This document shows, in pieces, positions 6,100 through 7,521 of a stretch of 7,521 nucleotides of DNA. The notes below the pieces were generated by a model. It had not been told where the DNA came from and made no database searches. It worked only from the letters and a program-made list of their open reading frames with translations. Source of the DNA: Anaerolineae bacterium (lineage in GTDB: Bacteria > Chloroflexota > Anaerolineae > JAAYZQ01). The position numbers and the translations under genes are program-made. Location of the stretch: positions 1-7,521 of the forward strand of contig JAFGOG010000619.1 of assembly GCA_016926595.1 (NCBI GenBank), read 5' to 3'. Each line of letters starts with the position of its first letter. Within the stretch, counting starts at the first letter, position 1.

Positions 6100-6159
6100 C
6101 TACTGGTTACTCCTGGGTTTGTGGGCGGCCATCCCCAGTGGGTGTGTGGGCGGTGTGGA

Positions 6160-7521
6160 TCATTTGTGCTTGATGATACCCCTGCCGCCGAACAGCCGCC
6201 CCGCGCCGCGTATCAGACCTTTGATAAAGCCCGGTTTGGTCCAACCCTGCTTGATCCCGCCCCCCTCGCCTTGCACCCTATCGCGAAAGTCTGCAAGCAG
6301 CTTGTGCGTTTCCTCAATGGCGATAGCCAGTCCTTCGGGATTGTCGCCCATGTTGTCGCAGAATGAGAAGTTCATGTTTTCGCCATATTTACCCGCTCCC
6401 ATGTCGTAGTAAACCCACCTCTTGGTGGCATACTCATTCGGCGGCGGGAAGAACCGGCGGGGATCGTGCCCCGTTCCAGGCTGTCCGTGTCCATGAGCTC
6501 CGATGTCCTGAGCTGTGTGTAGCGCCAGGGACAGGGTGTACAACGACTGCCGCGGGTTTCCGCTCCACCACTGGGAAACGGCGTTGGTCATATACTCCTC
6601 AATACGCGCCCGGTCTCTACTTTCCCCGTCAAAGTTCTTGTACATGCCGCCTTCGGCGTGGTTGGGCGCCTCGGCGGGATTCCTGTTATAGCCTACACCT
6701 TCATCGTACTCCTTTGCCCGCTTGCGCTTTTCTATTTCTTTGAGGGCCCTTATGGTCTCTGGGGCTGCTCCCTTCTTGCCCACTGTTTTCTTTGTCCATT
6801 TCTCTGTGATCGGGCCAGCATACATGCCTCTGCCCTTCTTCTTGGTTTTTGACTGGCTACGCATGTAAAGGCCTACAGGGATCAGGTAGCCAAGACGCGC
6901 ATCCATGTCGTCGGCATGGCTGGCCAAGTACGCGAGCGCCTCACGCCCATAGTCGGCGACAAGGCTCTTGTCCATTTTTTCGTAAGCCTTGCTCGAGACG
7001 ATCGTGTGCGAGGTTCCATAGCCTGATAGACCCGCACCCCATCTTGCGATCCGATCGCTCGCTCCCCCCTGCTGGACGACGTGGGTCAGCTCGTGGGCCA
7101 GCAGCTTCTTGCCGGCTTCAGCGCCTGGGTTGTACCGGTCGGGCCTGATGTAGATGTCGCGGCCATGGGTGAAGGCCTGGGCGTCCAGATCACGGTTCAT
7201 CTGGACCGCGGCGGCGTCGGTATGGACCCGCACGCTGCCAAAGCTGGTGCCAAAGCGCGATTCCATGTCGCCGCGCACCTGCTCGGGCAAGGGGCTGCCG
7301 CCCCCCTTGTGTGCAGCCAGCCGCTTCTCCAGGCTGGGGCCGGCGTCAAAGCTGCCATCAGCAGAGACCCGGCGCTGGATGGCCTGGTCGGCCAGAGGCT
7401 TGGTCTGAATCTCTTCCTCATCCTCCTGGCGCTGGATGGCCTGGTCGGCCAGAGGCTTGGTCTGGATCTCCTCCTCGTCCTCCTGGCGCTGGATGGCCTG
7501 GTCGGCCAGAGGCTTGGTCTG
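6160..7521 (-). CDS. DUF4157 protein with phospholipase C / P1 nuclease-like C-terminal domain, probable effector (5' end outside window)
   Basis: The frame is open to the right edge, giving 453 visible residues (1 = codon 7521-7519). Residues 1-52 are 19-residue QTKPLADQAIQRQEDEEEI repeats. Residues about 78-153 are DUF4157: FGTSFGSVRVHTD, AFTHGRDIYIRP and the metallopeptidase-like motif HELTH (143-147). Residues 161-453 resemble zinc phospholipase C. W161 and H172 match the Trp1/His11 start of alpha-toxin (WGAGLSGYGTSHTIV); D204/D205/D207 are candidate ligands; H288 (PNHAEGG) fits His68; H335, D339 and H345 (HTAQDIGAHGH) have the His126-Asp130-His136 spacing. The final His/Glu pair is unclear (H352 with D353 or E363). 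About 80 Lys-rich residues are inserted between the Asp and H288. DUF4157 proteins are common eCIS cargo partners, so this is probably a delivered membrane- or nucleic-acid-attacking enzyme; the substrate is not known. The TTG at 7290 is an internal Leu, not a start. Confidence 0.8.
   Translation of the reverse strand, partial: QTKPLADQAIQRQEDEEEIQTKPLADQAIQRQEDEEEIQTKPLADQAIQRRVSADGSFDAGPSLEKRLAAHKGGGSPLPEQVRGDMESRFGTSFGSVRVHTDAAAVQMNRDLDAQAFTHGRDIYIRPDRYNPGAEAGKKLLAHELTHVVQQGGASDRIARWGAGLSGYGTSHTIVSSKAYEKMDKSLVADYGREALAYLASHADDMDARLGYLIPVGLYMRSQSKTKKKGRGMYAGPITEKWTKKTVGKKGAAPETIRALKEIEKRKRAKEYDEGVGYNRNPAEAPNHAEGGMYKNFDGESRDRARIEEYMTNAVSQWWSGNPRQSLYTLSLALHTAQDIGAHGHGQPGTGHDPRRFFPPPNEYATKRWVYYDMGAGKYGENMNFSFCDNMGDNPEGLAIAIEETHKLLADFRDRVQGEGGGIKQGWTKPGFIKGLIRGAGRLFGGRGIIKHK
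7371..7521 (-). repeat. 57-bp tandem coding repeats in the DUF4157 protein leader
   Basis: The plus-strand string GGCGCTGGATGGCCTGGTCG recurs at 7371, 7428 and 7485, an exact 57-bp period running off the right edge. The units encode 19 residues with an AIQRQEDEEEI-type core and are nearly identical in DNA, differing at a few silent bases. Acidic IQRQ repeats commonly precede DUF4157 domains and are probably disordered. Confidence 0.9.

Overview
The window is part of a contractile, phage-tail-like injection locus of the extracellular contractile injection system (eCIS) type (Afp/PVC/MAC-like). Every supported gene lies on the minus strand and is read from position 7521 towards 1, with short gaps or overlaps, so it looks like one operon. 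The DNA is GC-rich. The gene set and a GTAGGGGCGAG-type intergenic palindrome suggest an environmental bacterium such as a Chloroflexota (Anaerolineae-like) or another Gram-positive or monoderm-like eCIS carrier. That placement is an inference and is weak.

In transcription order: (1) 7521-6160, a protein whose N-terminus lies outside the window, with IQRQ-type repeats, a DUF4157 domain (HELTH) and a C-terminal domain that looks like a zinc phospholipase C / P1-nuclease fold, a probable cargo effector. (2) 6099-5257, a DUF4255/Pvc16-like tail terminator (cap) with an extra C-terminal beta-sandwich. (3) 5109-3454, the tail sheath, with a strong ribosome binding site. (4) 3404-2916, the first tail tube protein, also with a strong ribosome binding site. 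(5) An intergenic stretch with a 13-bp inverted repeat. (6) 2747-2379, a small tail-assembly-chaperone-like protein. (7) A DUF6760 reading frame (to 2218) that overlaps its end in the -1 frame. (8) 2196-2017, a 59-aa charged protein. (9) 1989-1516, a second tail tube protein. (10) 1511 to beyond position 1, a proline-rich protein with 37-residue repeats, cut by the window edge.

Two observations stand out. First, the chaperone-like gene and DUF6760 meet at seven consecutive G residues in the G_GGG_GGG slippery register. A stop codon follows one codon later, and a 10-bp perfect stem, extendable by 5 bp, begins two bases downstream. DUF6760 has no convincing start of its own. This is the layout of a programmed -1 frameshift, as in gpG/gpGT tail chaperones. 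Second, the phospholipase-like domain of the DUF4157 protein starts with a Trp (W161 of the visible part) in the place of the N-terminal Trp that completes the zinc site in mature PLC and P1 enzymes. This suggests that the DUF4157 half is a removable pro-region of a toxin.

Putative roles: the tube proteins form the inner tube, the sheath contracts around it, and the Pvc16-like protein caps the end. The chaperone and its frameshifted form would guide tube or tape-measure assembly, and the DUF4157 protein would be delivered. Baseplate, spike, tape measure, AAA+ ATPase and tail fibre genes are not in the window.
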